Assembly: GCA_964389685.1 (NCBI GenBank)
Contig: CAYMFM010000043.1
Location: 1 to 33,402 of the forward strand
Source of the DNA: G020353115 sp964389685
GTDB lineage: Bacteria; Bacteroidota; Bacteroidia; Bacteroidales; VadinHA17
Direction of reading: 5' to 3'
DNA length: 33,402 nt
Part shown: piece after piece, positions 26,467-32,643 of the stretch
How positions within the stretch are numbered: the first letter of the stretch is position 1
Layout: each line of letters starts with the position of its first letter
The notes under the pieces: model-generated
Database searches by the model: none
The model's input: the letters and a program-made list of their open reading frames with translations, nothing else
Told to the model about the DNA's origin: nothing
Program-made: the position numbers and the translations under genes

Positions 26467-27264
26467 TCATCCTCCAATTTTCACCTCATAACCAATCGCT
26501 TCAAATTCCTTCTTTAATTCCGTCAGGTCGTTTATATTCAATGAGCCCACACCATTCATCCGGTCCGGGATACTGAACCGCTCGTATTTCCCTTTACCTG
26601 TATTGTGATAGGGCAAAAGATGGATCTCATGTATACCGGGTTTCAACGCATGGATATAGTTTTTCAGGGCATCGACATTCTTCCTGGTGTGTGTGATATC
26701 GGGTACAACGGGGAACCTGATGATCACCTCCGCTCCTTCTTCGGATAGGAGTTTCAGGTTATTCAGGATTATCCGGTTGGAGACACCTGCATATTTCTTA
26801 TGCAGGTTTTCGTCCATCAGTTTCAGGTCATACAGAAACAGGTCCACCTCCCCTATTAGTTTTTCAAACTTATCCTCCTTACAATAACCGGATGTATCGA
26901 GTGTGGTATGGATATCTTTCTCCCGGCATGCTTTCAGGAGAGCCATGAGAAAATCGAACTGCTGAAGTGGTTCGCCTCCCGAGAAGGTAACCCCTCCCCC
27001 CGATTCGTCGAAAAACACAATCTCCTTTTCAATTTCATGCATCACCTCTTCCGGGGTTACCCACTGCCCGATCGTTTTTTCATCGGTAAACACCATGCCA
27101 TCCAGCGGTTTCTTTTCGTTGATTATCTCCTGCGAGCAGAGCCTGCTTTCCGGGTTATGGCACCACCAGCAGTTCAGGGGGCAACCCTTGAAAAAGATGG
27201 TCTGCCGGATCCCAGGTCCGTCGTGAACAGCAAATCGCTTAATATCGAAGATCAGTCCCTTCAT
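26467..27264 (-). CDS. Glycyl-radical-enzyme activating protein (radical SAM), short form
   Basis: 265-aa radical SAM enzyme that would install the glycyl radical on the neighbouring dehydratase. The [4Fe-4S] motif is CPLNCWWC (Cx3Cx2C) after GPGIRQTIFFKG. The SAM-binding GGE motif is FSGGEPLQQ, and DTSGYC and LLPYHNTGKGKY are typical. Most activases of non-PFL glycyl radical enzymes have a ferredoxin-like insert with two extra Cys clusters after the radical SAM motif. Here that stretch is short and has a single Cys (RLCSQEI), so the auxiliary clusters are absent, as in PflA. It lies upstream of the dehydratase on the same strand, separated by 410 bp of repeats. Confidence 0.93.
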   Translation of the reverse strand: MKGLIFDIKRFAVHDGPGIRQTIFFKGCPLNCWWCHNPESRLCSQEIINEKKPLDGMVFTDEKTIGQWVTPEEVMHEIEKEIVFFDESGGGVTFSGGEPLQQFDFLMALLKACREKDIHTTLDTSGYCKEDKFEKLIGEVDLFLYDLKLMDENLHKKYAGVSNRIILNNLKLLSEEGAEVIIRFPVVPDITHTRKNVDALKNYIHALKPGIHEIHLLPYHNTGKGKYERFSIPDRMNGVGSLNINDLTELKKEFEAIGYEVKIGG

Positions 27265-27300
27265 GAATAAAAAGGATTAAAAAAATGGGTAAAGAGGTAT

Positions 27301-27334
27301 AAAAAAAGGGAAGTCCGTCCCTGTTCAGGGACGG
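27301..27334 (-). terminator. Hairpin plus T-run after the 26-codon ORF
   Basis: CCGTCCCT and AGGGACGG form a perfect 8-bp stem with a 4-nt loop (27315-27334). On the minus strand it is followed after 7 nt by seven T. It sits between the small ORF and the activase gene, so it could be a terminator for the small gene or an attenuator for the operon. Confidence 0.6.
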
Positions 27335-27343
27335 CAGAAGGAT

Positions 27344-27424
27344 TCAATAAAAGATCCAGCACTCGAACAAGCGTCGTGCATGAAACTTCTTGTACTTCTT
27401 GATATAAATATCGTTCCGGTACAT
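27344..27424 (-). CDS. Possible 26-aa small basic/aromatic protein or leader peptide
   Basis: A 26-codon frame starting MYRNDIYIKKYKKFHARR and ending LFECWIFY. It is preceded by a Shine-Dalgarno-like AGAAGGA about 8 nt before the ATG and by an exact TAnnTTTG element 17 nt before the ATG. It is followed by a hairpin with a T-run. All parts of a minimal gene are therefore present in the right order. The peptide is Lys/Arg/Tyr/Phe-rich with no Pro, so a simple proline-sensing leader is not indicated. I do not recognise it. It could be a free small protein or a leader controlling the activase/dehydratase genes downstream. Confidence 0.4.
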   Translation of the reverse strand: MYRNDIYIKKYKKFHARRLFECWIFY

Positions 27425-27441
27425 GGGTTGGTCCTTCTATA

Positions 27442-27449
27442 CAAAGGTA
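27442..27449 (-). promoter_or_regulatory. Bacteroidota -7 element for the small ORF / glycyl radical operon
   Basis: The minus strand reads TACCTTTG, an exact TAnnTTTG, upstream of the small ORF and the activase. No TTTG is found at the -33 distance. Confidence 0.5.
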
Positions 27450-27478
27450 CACATCTTTTTTAATATTTGTTATCCGTT

Positions 27479-27510
27479 TACAAACGTTTATAAACGACTA
27501 CAAACGTTTA
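27479..27510 (+). promoter_or_regulatory. Operator-like repeats upstream of the recombinase
   Basis: TACAAACGTTTA occurs twice, at 27479-27490 and 27499-27510, exactly 20 bp apart. A perfect palindrome CGTTTATAAACG (27485-27496) overlaps the first copy. Two helical turns between identical palindromic-core sites suggests a dimeric DNA-binding protein, possibly a repressor of the recombinase or the recombinase itself. Confidence 0.45.
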
Positions 27511-27562
27511 ATCACCGACTAATTGGCTTTTGATTATTTAATTTTAATCAAAAACTGTAATC

Positions 27563-28909
27563 ATGAAAACAATTTATGTTGAATCCGTCATTCACAAAAA
27601 CGAGAAAAGGATCAAACTGGTTTTCAAATTTGATCCGGAATTGGTAAAACAGATCAAGCAACTATCGGGAGCTCGTTGGAGTCAGACCCTATTCTGCTGG
27701 CACATTCCTTTCAGGGAGGATTATCTAACTTATCTAGCTGAACAGTCAGGAAATTTTGAGATAGTATATAAAGAACCTCCTGTACAATTGAGAGGTGGAT
27801 TAAAAGCATCAAACATTGAACGAAGAAAAATCAATGTTATCTACAATAAACGTGAAGGATTGTATTACATTAAGATCCCTTTTTACAAAAAGGATGAAAT
27901 CAAGAAACTTGAAGGAGCATGGTGGCATCCGGGAGCAAAAGTATGGTCGGTATACGCAAACCAGGAAAACCGGCACCAGCTTAAGGAAATATTTGAGCAG
28001 AGTAATTATATATTATCTTTTATTAAAGATGAAGCGGATACACCGAAAAAAACAATAAGTAAAAAGAAACCTATCCCGGAACTGGTTGAAAAAAAGTTTG
28101 AAGACGAAATGATTATAAGGAATAAAAGCCACAGGACTATTTCAACGTACAAGAGTTTGATCAATTCGTTTCTGAACTATTTTCAGGGATCGAAAATAAA
28201 AATACTGCCGGCAGAAAAAATCAGGGAATACATTCTGGAAAGATTAGATGTTGATCACTATTCCAGATCTTATCAAAACCAATTGATCAATGCATTAAAG
28301 AGGTATTATGAATATGTTCATGACAGAGAATTTGAGGATTTTGATTTACCGAGACCAAAAAAAAGGCAAAGATTACCAAATGTTATTTCACGGGAAGACA
28401 TACAAAAGATGCTTGACATTACAAGGAATCAGAAACACAAAACGATATTAAGTATTTTATATGGATGTGGTTTAAGGCGTAATGAAATTATCGAATTAAA
28501 ATTACAGGATATTGATTTAAACGCAAAAACGATTACGGTACATGGCAAAGGAGATAAATACAGAATTGTACCCATAGGGAAAAAGCTGGAGCAACAAATC
28601 ATTAAATTTATAAAAAGCTATTTACCAAAACAATATCTTTTTAACGGACAAAATGGTCTTCAATATACCGGGAGCAGCATTGGTAAACTTGTAAAAGAAA
28701 AAGGGAGAATATCAGGTATTAAAAAAACAGTAACACCTCATGCATTACGACATTCGTTCGCTACTCATTTATTGGAAGCAGGCGTTGATTTACGAATTAT
28801 ACAAAAATTACTTGGACACAGCAGCAGTAAGACAACAGAAATATACACACATGTAAGCCGAACAAGTATTTTAAGCATAAATAGTCCTTTGGAGGACATG
28901 GATTTTTGA
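27563..28909 (+). CDS. Tyrosine recombinase with two N-terminal HARP-like repeats (putative cassette integrase)
   Basis: 448 aa. Residues ~16-60 and ~100-144 are two copies of one motif: FxxxxELVKQIKxLxGARW... CWHIPF, and IPFYKKDEIKKLEGAWW... VWSVY. The spacing of basic, GAxW and W-x-x-P/Y positions recalls the HARP domain of SMARCAL1-type annealing helicases. A SAM-like core-binding domain (~175-255) and a catalytic domain follow, with Arg305 (GCGLRRNE), Lys329 (GKGDKYR), His393/Arg396 (PHALRHSFATHLL), His419 (LLGHSS) and Tyr428 (EIYTHV). All catalytic residues are present. The spacing R305-H393 is 88 residues, so the extra helix of integron integrases is absent. The tail NSPLED resembles the SPLD end seen in IntI and XerC-like proteins. 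It lies directly upstream of the cassette array in the same orientation. Confidence 0.93.
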   Translation: MKTIYVESVIHKNEKRIKLVFKFDPELVKQIKQLSGARWSQTLFCWHIPFREDYLTYLAEQSGNFEIVYKEPPVQLRGGLKASNIERRKINVIYNKREGLYYIKIPFYKKDEIKKLEGAWWHPGAKVWSVYANQENRHQLKEIFEQSNYILSFIKDEADTPKKTISKKKPIPELVEKKFEDEMIIRNKSHRTISTYKSLINSFLNYFQGSKIKILPAEKIREYILERLDVDHYSRSYQNQLINALKRYYEYVHDREFEDFDLPRPKKRQRLPNVISREDIQKMLDITRNQKHKTILSILYGCGLRRNEIIELKLQDIDLNAKTITVHGKGDKYRIVPIGKKLEQQIIKFIKSYLPKQYLFNGQNGLQYTGSSIGKLVKEKGRISGIKKTVTPHALRHSFATHLLEAGVDLRIIQKLLGHSSSKTTEIYTHVSRTSILSINSPLEDMDF

Positions 28910-28996
28910 TTACATTTGTAATATAAGGGGAACAAACTTCCTTTTACCCGGAAATATTGTAGTATTAATGTGAAGTTTATTCCCATTATAAACAAG
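28910..28996 (+). other. Candidate attI region between recombinase and first cassette
   Basis: 87 bp between the recombinase stop and the first cassette boundary (G28996^TTCAGG). The boundary is set by complementarity inside cassette 0: TTCAGGCACATT at its start pairs with AATGTGCCTGAA opening its attC. The sequence before the cut, TTATAAACAAG, is A+T-rich and has no attC-like arms. This is the expected place for an attI, but no attI consensus is recognisable. Confidence 0.4.
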
Positions 28997-29266
28997 TTCA
29001 GGCACATTCAGCTAAAGCTGAACTTTTGTCTGCCCGTCCCGCCAGGGCGGGACTCCTGCATCCAAAAGAAATGTGCCTGAACGCCGCGCTAAACCAAATT
29101 GCTTTGTAACTTTATACATATAATCAGCTTTAGCTGGATATCGAATCAAAACGTGCCCGAACAAAGTCGCTAAACGCAATTTGGTCCCGCCCTTGCGGGC
29201 TTTACAGTCTGCTCGAGCAAGCTCGGCAGCCCTCGCCCTCAGTGCGGAACTTCGTTTAGCGCGGCG
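28997..29266 (+). mobile_element. Cassette C0: gene-less minicassette
   Basis: 270 bp with no gene. It starts TTCAGGCACATT and contains a short GTCCCGCC/GGCGGGAC hairpin, then its attC. When circularised the attC arms would merge into one perfect 25-bp stem (AATGTGCCTGAACGCCGCGC and its complement plus five bases). It is the first cassette after the recombinase. Confidence 0.65.
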
Positions 29267-29272
29267 TTAGAA
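29071..29272 (+). other. attC-like site closing cassette C0 (~190 bp)
   Basis: Perfect 15-bp arms AACGCCGCGCTAAAC (29080-29094) and GTTTAGCGCGGCGTT (29254-29268), cut predicted at G29266^TTAG. It is long for an attC. A second, related left arm (GAACAAAGTCGCTAAACG, ~29159) lies inside, so the site may be a fusion of two. The interior has TTTGTAACTTTATA (29103-29116), shared with two other sites. Confidence 0.75.
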
Positions 29273-29770
29273 AGCATAGCCCCTCGCAAATAAATGTAAA
29301 GTTCTTAATAAGGTTCCGGAGTAAATTTCAACGATCCCTGCCTCGCCTACAAACATGACGTCCTGTCCGCATTATCATTGACACGTTTTGAGAGATGCTA
29401 AGGTATAGTGGTTACAAGGTGGGTTCCTGCAATTCAATGTTTTCAATGGTCATTACCACGCGGCAGGTCTGACACTGTTTGTTTGCACTCGGCGAGGCTA
29501 ATGATTTTTGCAATGATGGAATCCAGGGTAATTTTGATTAGCCAACTGCCAGTTTTTGATGGTAAAATGCTCAGATCAGAGCCTGATAAGGGGCAAAAAT
29601 CAATTCCATCGCCCTCGTTAGCGCCCGCCGGTCGGGGCAACGCTTTCTAACAAGACGGTATAGGTAATGCCGCTTTTAACGTTCAGCAGGAAAATTACCG
29701 TTAAAATTTGTAACTTTATATCTAATAATAACCAACAGCTGATATGCGGCACTACCCATACCGCTGAACG
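29267..29770 (+). mobile_element. Cassette C1: 504-bp cassette without a convincing gene
   Basis: Starts TTAGAAAGCATAGCCCC and ends in a 126-bp attC. It is a diverged copy of cassette C4, identical in length (504 bp). Two overlapping frames (29408-29650 plus, 29443-29640 minus) are open in both copies. By hand count the ~27 differences within the plus frame fall 11/11/5 on codon positions 1/2/3, the opposite of coding constraint in either frame. It is placed directly before the methyltransferase cassette. Confidence 0.7.
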
Positions 29771-29779
29771 TTATGTGGC
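29642..29779 (+). other. attC-like site closing cassette C1 (core 29648-29773, 126 bp)
   Basis: Opens GCTTTCTAACAAG and closes CTGAACGTTATG. Arms ACGGTATAGGTAATGCCGC (29655-29673) and GCGGCACTACCCATACCGC (29746-29764) pair over 19 bp with two G-T type mismatches. The length equals that of Vibrio cholerae VCR sites. The loop has TTTGTAACTTTATA at 29707-29720. Confidence 0.85.
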
Positions 29780-29799
29780 ATTATTAAAAGAACACTGCG

Positions 29800-30618
29800 A
29801 TGAAAAATAACAAGATTTCATTAGATAAAGAAAAGGAAACATTACTTATTCCTTTGTACGGAAAAGCAATAGAAAGTAAAAAAAAATCACCAATTCTTCT
29901 TGACAAAAAAGCAATTGAGATTGTTGAAAAGATAGATTATGATTTTAAATCCTTAAAAATTCCAAGTAAAACAAATATAATGATGTGTTTAAGGGCGAAG
30001 CTTTTTGATAATTATGTGAGAGATTATTTAAATCAGAAGGATAAAAGCATTGTCCTACATCTTGGTTGCGGACTTGATAGTAGATTTGATAGGATTAATA
30101 ACTCAAACGTCGAATGGTACGATTTAGACTTTAAAGAAGTAATTGATATTCGTCAAAATTTCTATCATGAATCCGAAAAATATCATTTAATTGCTTCGTC
30201 TGTTACAGAACTTGAATGGATTAATAAAATACCCGTTGGAGAAGAAAATTATTTAGTAATTGCCGAAGGATTAATGATGTATTTAAAAGAAAATGAAATC
30301 AGAACATTACTAAATTCAATTAAGAAAAAGATTGGTAGTTATACCCTGATTTTTGATACTTATAGCGTTTATACTGCTAAAAAAGTAAAAAATCATCCAT
30401 CAATTAAAAAAACAGGTGCAAAAATCTATTGGGGGATTGATAATCCAAATGAGCTTTGCAGCTGGGACTCAAATATTAGATTTATTAAAGATATTGTTTT
30501 TACTTCGAACGAAGAAATTGAAAAAATGGATTTGGGAACAAAATTAATTTACAAAATAGCCAATCTTTTTCCAATAGCCAGAAAAGCTCAAAGAATCCTA
30601 ATTTATACTATAGATTGA
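29800..30618 (+). CDS. SAM-dependent O-methyltransferase, LCMT/TcmP-like (cassette C2)
   Basis: 272-aa class I methyltransferase of the leucine carboxyl methyltransferase-like group. The SAM-binding loop is VLHLGCGLDSRFDRI (~85-99), followed by an acidic strand end (EWYDLDF) and VIAEGLMMYLKENEI, characteristic of this family. The C-terminal part (AKIYWGIDNPNELCSWD) resembles TcmP-type O-methyltransferases. The substrate is unknown. It is the only gene of cassette C2; its ATG is 29 bp after the cassette start and its stop 20 bp before the attC. It is A+T-rich compared with the core genes, as expected for a mobile cassette. Confidence 0.85.
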   Translation: MKNNKISLDKEKETLLIPLYGKAIESKKKSPILLDKKAIEIVEKIDYDFKSLKIPSKTNIMMCLRAKLFDNYVRDYLNQKDKSIVLHLGCGLDSRFDRINNSNVEWYDLDFKEVIDIRQNFYHESEKYHLIASSVTELEWINKIPVGEENYLVIAEGLMMYLKENEIRTLLNSIKKKIGSYTLIFDTYSVYTAKKVKNHPSIKKTGAKIYWGIDNPNELCSWDSNIRFIKDIVFTSNEEIEKMDLGTKLIYKIANLFPIARKAQRILIYTID

Positions 30619-30637
30619 TAATTAAAACTATAATAAC

Positions 30638-30772
30638 GCCACATAACAGCGTATAAATATAATTGCCTGCGGGCTGGTGCGCTGACACTAAAAAAAATCG
30701 TAAATTCGTAGGCATGGACAAGGCAGAAAATAAGCAACGCCAACTATATTTATACGCGAACCGTTGTGGGTA
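30638..30772 (+). other. attC-like site closing cassette C2 (~126 bp)
   Basis: Opens GCCACATAAC, complementary to the start of C2 (TTATGTGGC); with flanking bases the match is 16 nt with one G-T type mismatch. Arms GCGTATAAATATAATTG (30649-30665) and CAACTATATTTATACGC (30741-30757) pair with one mismatch. It closes at G30763^TTGTGGG. The loop has GTAAATTCGTA. Confidence 0.87.
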
Positions 30773-30788
30773 ATGCATCCTTAAAAAA

Positions 30789-31319
30789 ATGAAAATCAAG
30801 TCAATCATACTTCTTTTTATGTCCTTGCCAATATTAAATGCCCAATCACCTGATTTAATATTAACTAAAAGTCAGAATGAAAGTTGGTTTGAGGTTCTTC
30901 AATCCAAGGATCTAAAAATTAGAGTGGCAATGGTAAGGGAAAGAATGATTGCTGACACTAATGTTTTCCTAATGCAGAACTTCCCTGATGGTGCCACATT
31001 TGATGATTTTCCAAAATTAGTAGAAGTAAAAAATAGAAGAGTTCAGGGATATTGTAAACCTTTATATCTATTCATATTTAAATCTCAAAATGAAAGACTG
31101 TACTTTGGGAATCTATGTTCAAACAATGAAGTTGAATCTTTAGCTAATTTGATGACTATTAATAGTATAAAGAGAATAGATATTCTTTTGGGAGAAGATG
31201 CAAGTACAGTCCCATTATATGGTAGCCAAGCATCTTGTGGAGTTATAGTAATTGAGCTCTCCCAAAGAAAAGTATGGAACCAAGTGCGCAACTTTAAGTA
31301 TGAGGATTATTGGTTATAA
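30789..31319 (+). CDS. Exported protein with a TonB-receptor plug-like motif (cassette C3)
   Basis: 176 aa. It begins with a signal peptide (IILLFMSLPILNAQ). The C-terminal segment IDILLGEDASTVPLYGSQAS followed by CGVIVIEL reproduces the end of TonB-dependent receptor plug domains (typically VLKGPSASALYGSRAANGVI). No barrel follows, so this is a stand-alone plug-like protein, not a receptor. The middle is unrecognised. It is the sole gene of cassette C3; the ATG is 25 bp after the cassette start. Function unknown; periplasmic location likely. Confidence 0.75.
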   Translation: MKIKSIILLFMSLPILNAQSPDLILTKSQNESWFEVLQSKDLKIRVAMVRERMIADTNVFLMQNFPDGATFDDFPKLVEVKNRRVQGYCKPLYLFIFKSQNERLYFGNLCSNNEVESLANLMTINSIKRIDILLGEDASTVPLYGSQASCGVIVIELSQRKVWNQVRNFKYEDYWL

Positions 31320-31336
31320 ATTAAGTTAAATGCACA

Positions 31337-31414
31337 TACCCACAACAACGTGCAAAAGCCATCCCTGCCTGCCGTAGGCAGGTGAACGGCTTTTGCACCT
31401 GAACGTTAGAAAGC
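31337..31414 (+). other. attC-like site closing cassette C3 (short, ~70 bp)
   Basis: Opens TACCCACAAC (complement of C3 start TTGTGGGTA). Perfect 11-bp arms GTGCAAAAGCC (31350-31360) and GGCTTTTGCAC (31388-31398). Closes at G31405^TTAGAAAGC. The terminal loop contains a second hairpin CCTGCCT-GCCGT-AGGCAGG (31364-31382), similar to intergenic palindromes elsewhere in the window. Confidence 0.87.
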
Positions 31415-31909
31415 ATCGCCCCTCGCAAATAAATGTAAAGTTCTTAGTAAGGTTCCGGTAGAAATTCGCAATGATCCTGCCTCGCCTACCAACATGACGT
31501 CCTGTCCGCATTATCATTGACAATTTTTAAGAGATGCTTAGTTATGGAGGTTACAAGGTGGGTTCCTGCAATTCAATGTATTCGTTGGTCATTACCACGC
31601 GGCAGGTCTGACACTGTTTGTTTGTACTCGGCGAGGCTAATGATTTTTGCAGTGATGGAATCCAGGGTAAGTTGGATCAGCCAATTGCAAATTGTTGATG
31701 GTAAAAAGTTCAAATCAAGGCCGGATAAGATGCAAAAATCAATTCCATCGCACTCGTTTAAGCCCGCTGTTCGGGGCAACGCTGTCTAACAAGACGGTAT
31801 AGGTAATGCCGCTTTTAACGGTCAGCAGGAATAATACCGTGAAAATTTGTAACTTTATATCTAGTAATAACCAACAGCTGATATGCGGCACTACCCATAC
31901 CGCTGATCG
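31406..31909 (+). mobile_element. Cassette C4: 504-bp diverged copy of cassette C1
   Basis: Most positions agree with C1 by eye and the total length is the same. It carries the same blocks, such as CCTCGCAAATAAATGTAAAG and ACCACGCGGCAGGTCTGACA. The frames open in C1 are open here too (31517-31789 plus; 31573-31779 minus), but the substitution pattern does not favour coding. It sits directly before the C5 gene. It could hold a promoter, an RNA or be a gene-less passenger. Confidence 0.7.
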
Positions 31910-31918
31910 TTAGAAGTA
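31781..31918 (+). other. attC-like site closing cassette C4 (core 126 bp)
   Basis: Near-copy of the C1 site. It opens GCTGTCTAAC (one mismatch to the complement of C4 start TTAGAAAGC). Arms lie at 31794-31812 and 31885-31903. It closes at G31909^TTAGAAG. The loop has TTTGTAACTTTATA at 31846-31859. Confidence 0.85.
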
Positions 31919-31924
31919 AAGGCT

Positions 31925-32551
31925 ATGAGAACAAGACTAATAATATTAATGGTCTTTACTATTTCATTTGCACCTGGTAGTAGTCAGGACAAATGGGAGT
32001 GGTTTTATGTTCAAGAAGACTTTATAAATCATCTTGATTCAAATGGCATTGATACAGTTGGATATTCTGTGAATTATTATCCTGGATGGTATATTGCGAA
32101 TGAAGAAGATGATTGTAATTGGGAAGGGACTTATTATGATCTATACATATTCTGGATAGAAAATGGAATTAACCACCTAAAGAATTTCAACAGCTGTAAT
32201 GAATATCAAACTCTAATAATTGATAGTTCCGTTTTCTTCCAATATTTCCTAATTTGGAGGGAAGACATATTAAATGAAGAAATCATGCCAGCAGTTGAAA
32301 GCATCGAAATCAATAATAATGGAGACACAATCTTCACAGATTTAGCCATTACTGACGAAAGTATAAATGATATATTCGTTAAGGTTAATAAGATTTCAAA
32401 GAAATTCCGTTTTACCGAATCTTATCTCAGTAAGGAGTATAATAAGATATATTATGATAATAATATAAACTCAAAAGCATACCACTGGAAAACGGAAATC
32501 GATGACTTTATAAGTCAAATTGAACTTAGAAAAGAATTTAAAAAGAAATGA
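31925..32551 (+). CDS. Exported protein of unknown function (cassette C5)
   Basis: 208 aa with an N-terminal signal peptide (LIILMVFTISFAPGSSQ). The mature part is acidic and aromatic-rich (NYYPGWYIANEEDD, CNWEGTYYDLYIFW, NSCNEYQT), with two Cys that could form a disulphide. I recognise no domain. It is the only gene of cassette C5. The ATG lies 15 bp after the cassette start, and the bases around it (GGCTATGA) also match the complement of the flank of the C5 attC. Confidence 0.7.
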   Translation: MRTRLIILMVFTISFAPGSSQDKWEWFYVQEDFINHLDSNGIDTVGYSVNYYPGWYIANEEDDCNWEGTYYDLYIFWIENGINHLKNFNSCNEYQTLIIDSSVFFQYFLIWREDILNEEIMPAVESIEINNNGDTIFTDLAITDESINDIFVKVNKISKKFRFTESYLSKEYNKIYYDNNINSKAYHWKTEIDDFISQIELRKEFKKK

Positions 32552-32561
32552 TCATAGCCCA

Positions 32562-32619
32562 ACTTCTAACAAATATGCAAAATCCAATGAATCGGCTTTT
32601 GCATTAGACGTTGTAAAGC
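32562..32619 (+). other. attC-like site closing cassette C5 (short, ~50 bp)
   Basis: Opens ACTTCTAAC (complement of C5 start TTAGAAGT). Arms ATGCAAAA (32575-32582) and TTTTGCAT (32597-32604). Closes at G32610^TTGTAAAGC. It is the shortest site in the array and lacks the TTTGTAACTTTATA loop. Confidence 0.8.
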
Positions 32620-32643
32620 ATTGAAGGAAACCGCAAACTAACA

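Noticed and set aside
27563..28909. Calling the recombinase a canonical IntI
   Set aside because: The C-terminal SPLE end and neighbouring attC sites are tempting. However, the Arg-to-HxxR spacing is 88 residues, even shorter than XerD, leaving no room for the IntI-specific insertion, and the N-terminus is unlike IntI.
29408..29650. Protein-coding genes in cassettes C1 and C4 (also 31517-31789 and the antisense frames)
   Set aside because: The frames are open in both copies, but substitutions avoid third positions and no family, signal or start context supports translation.
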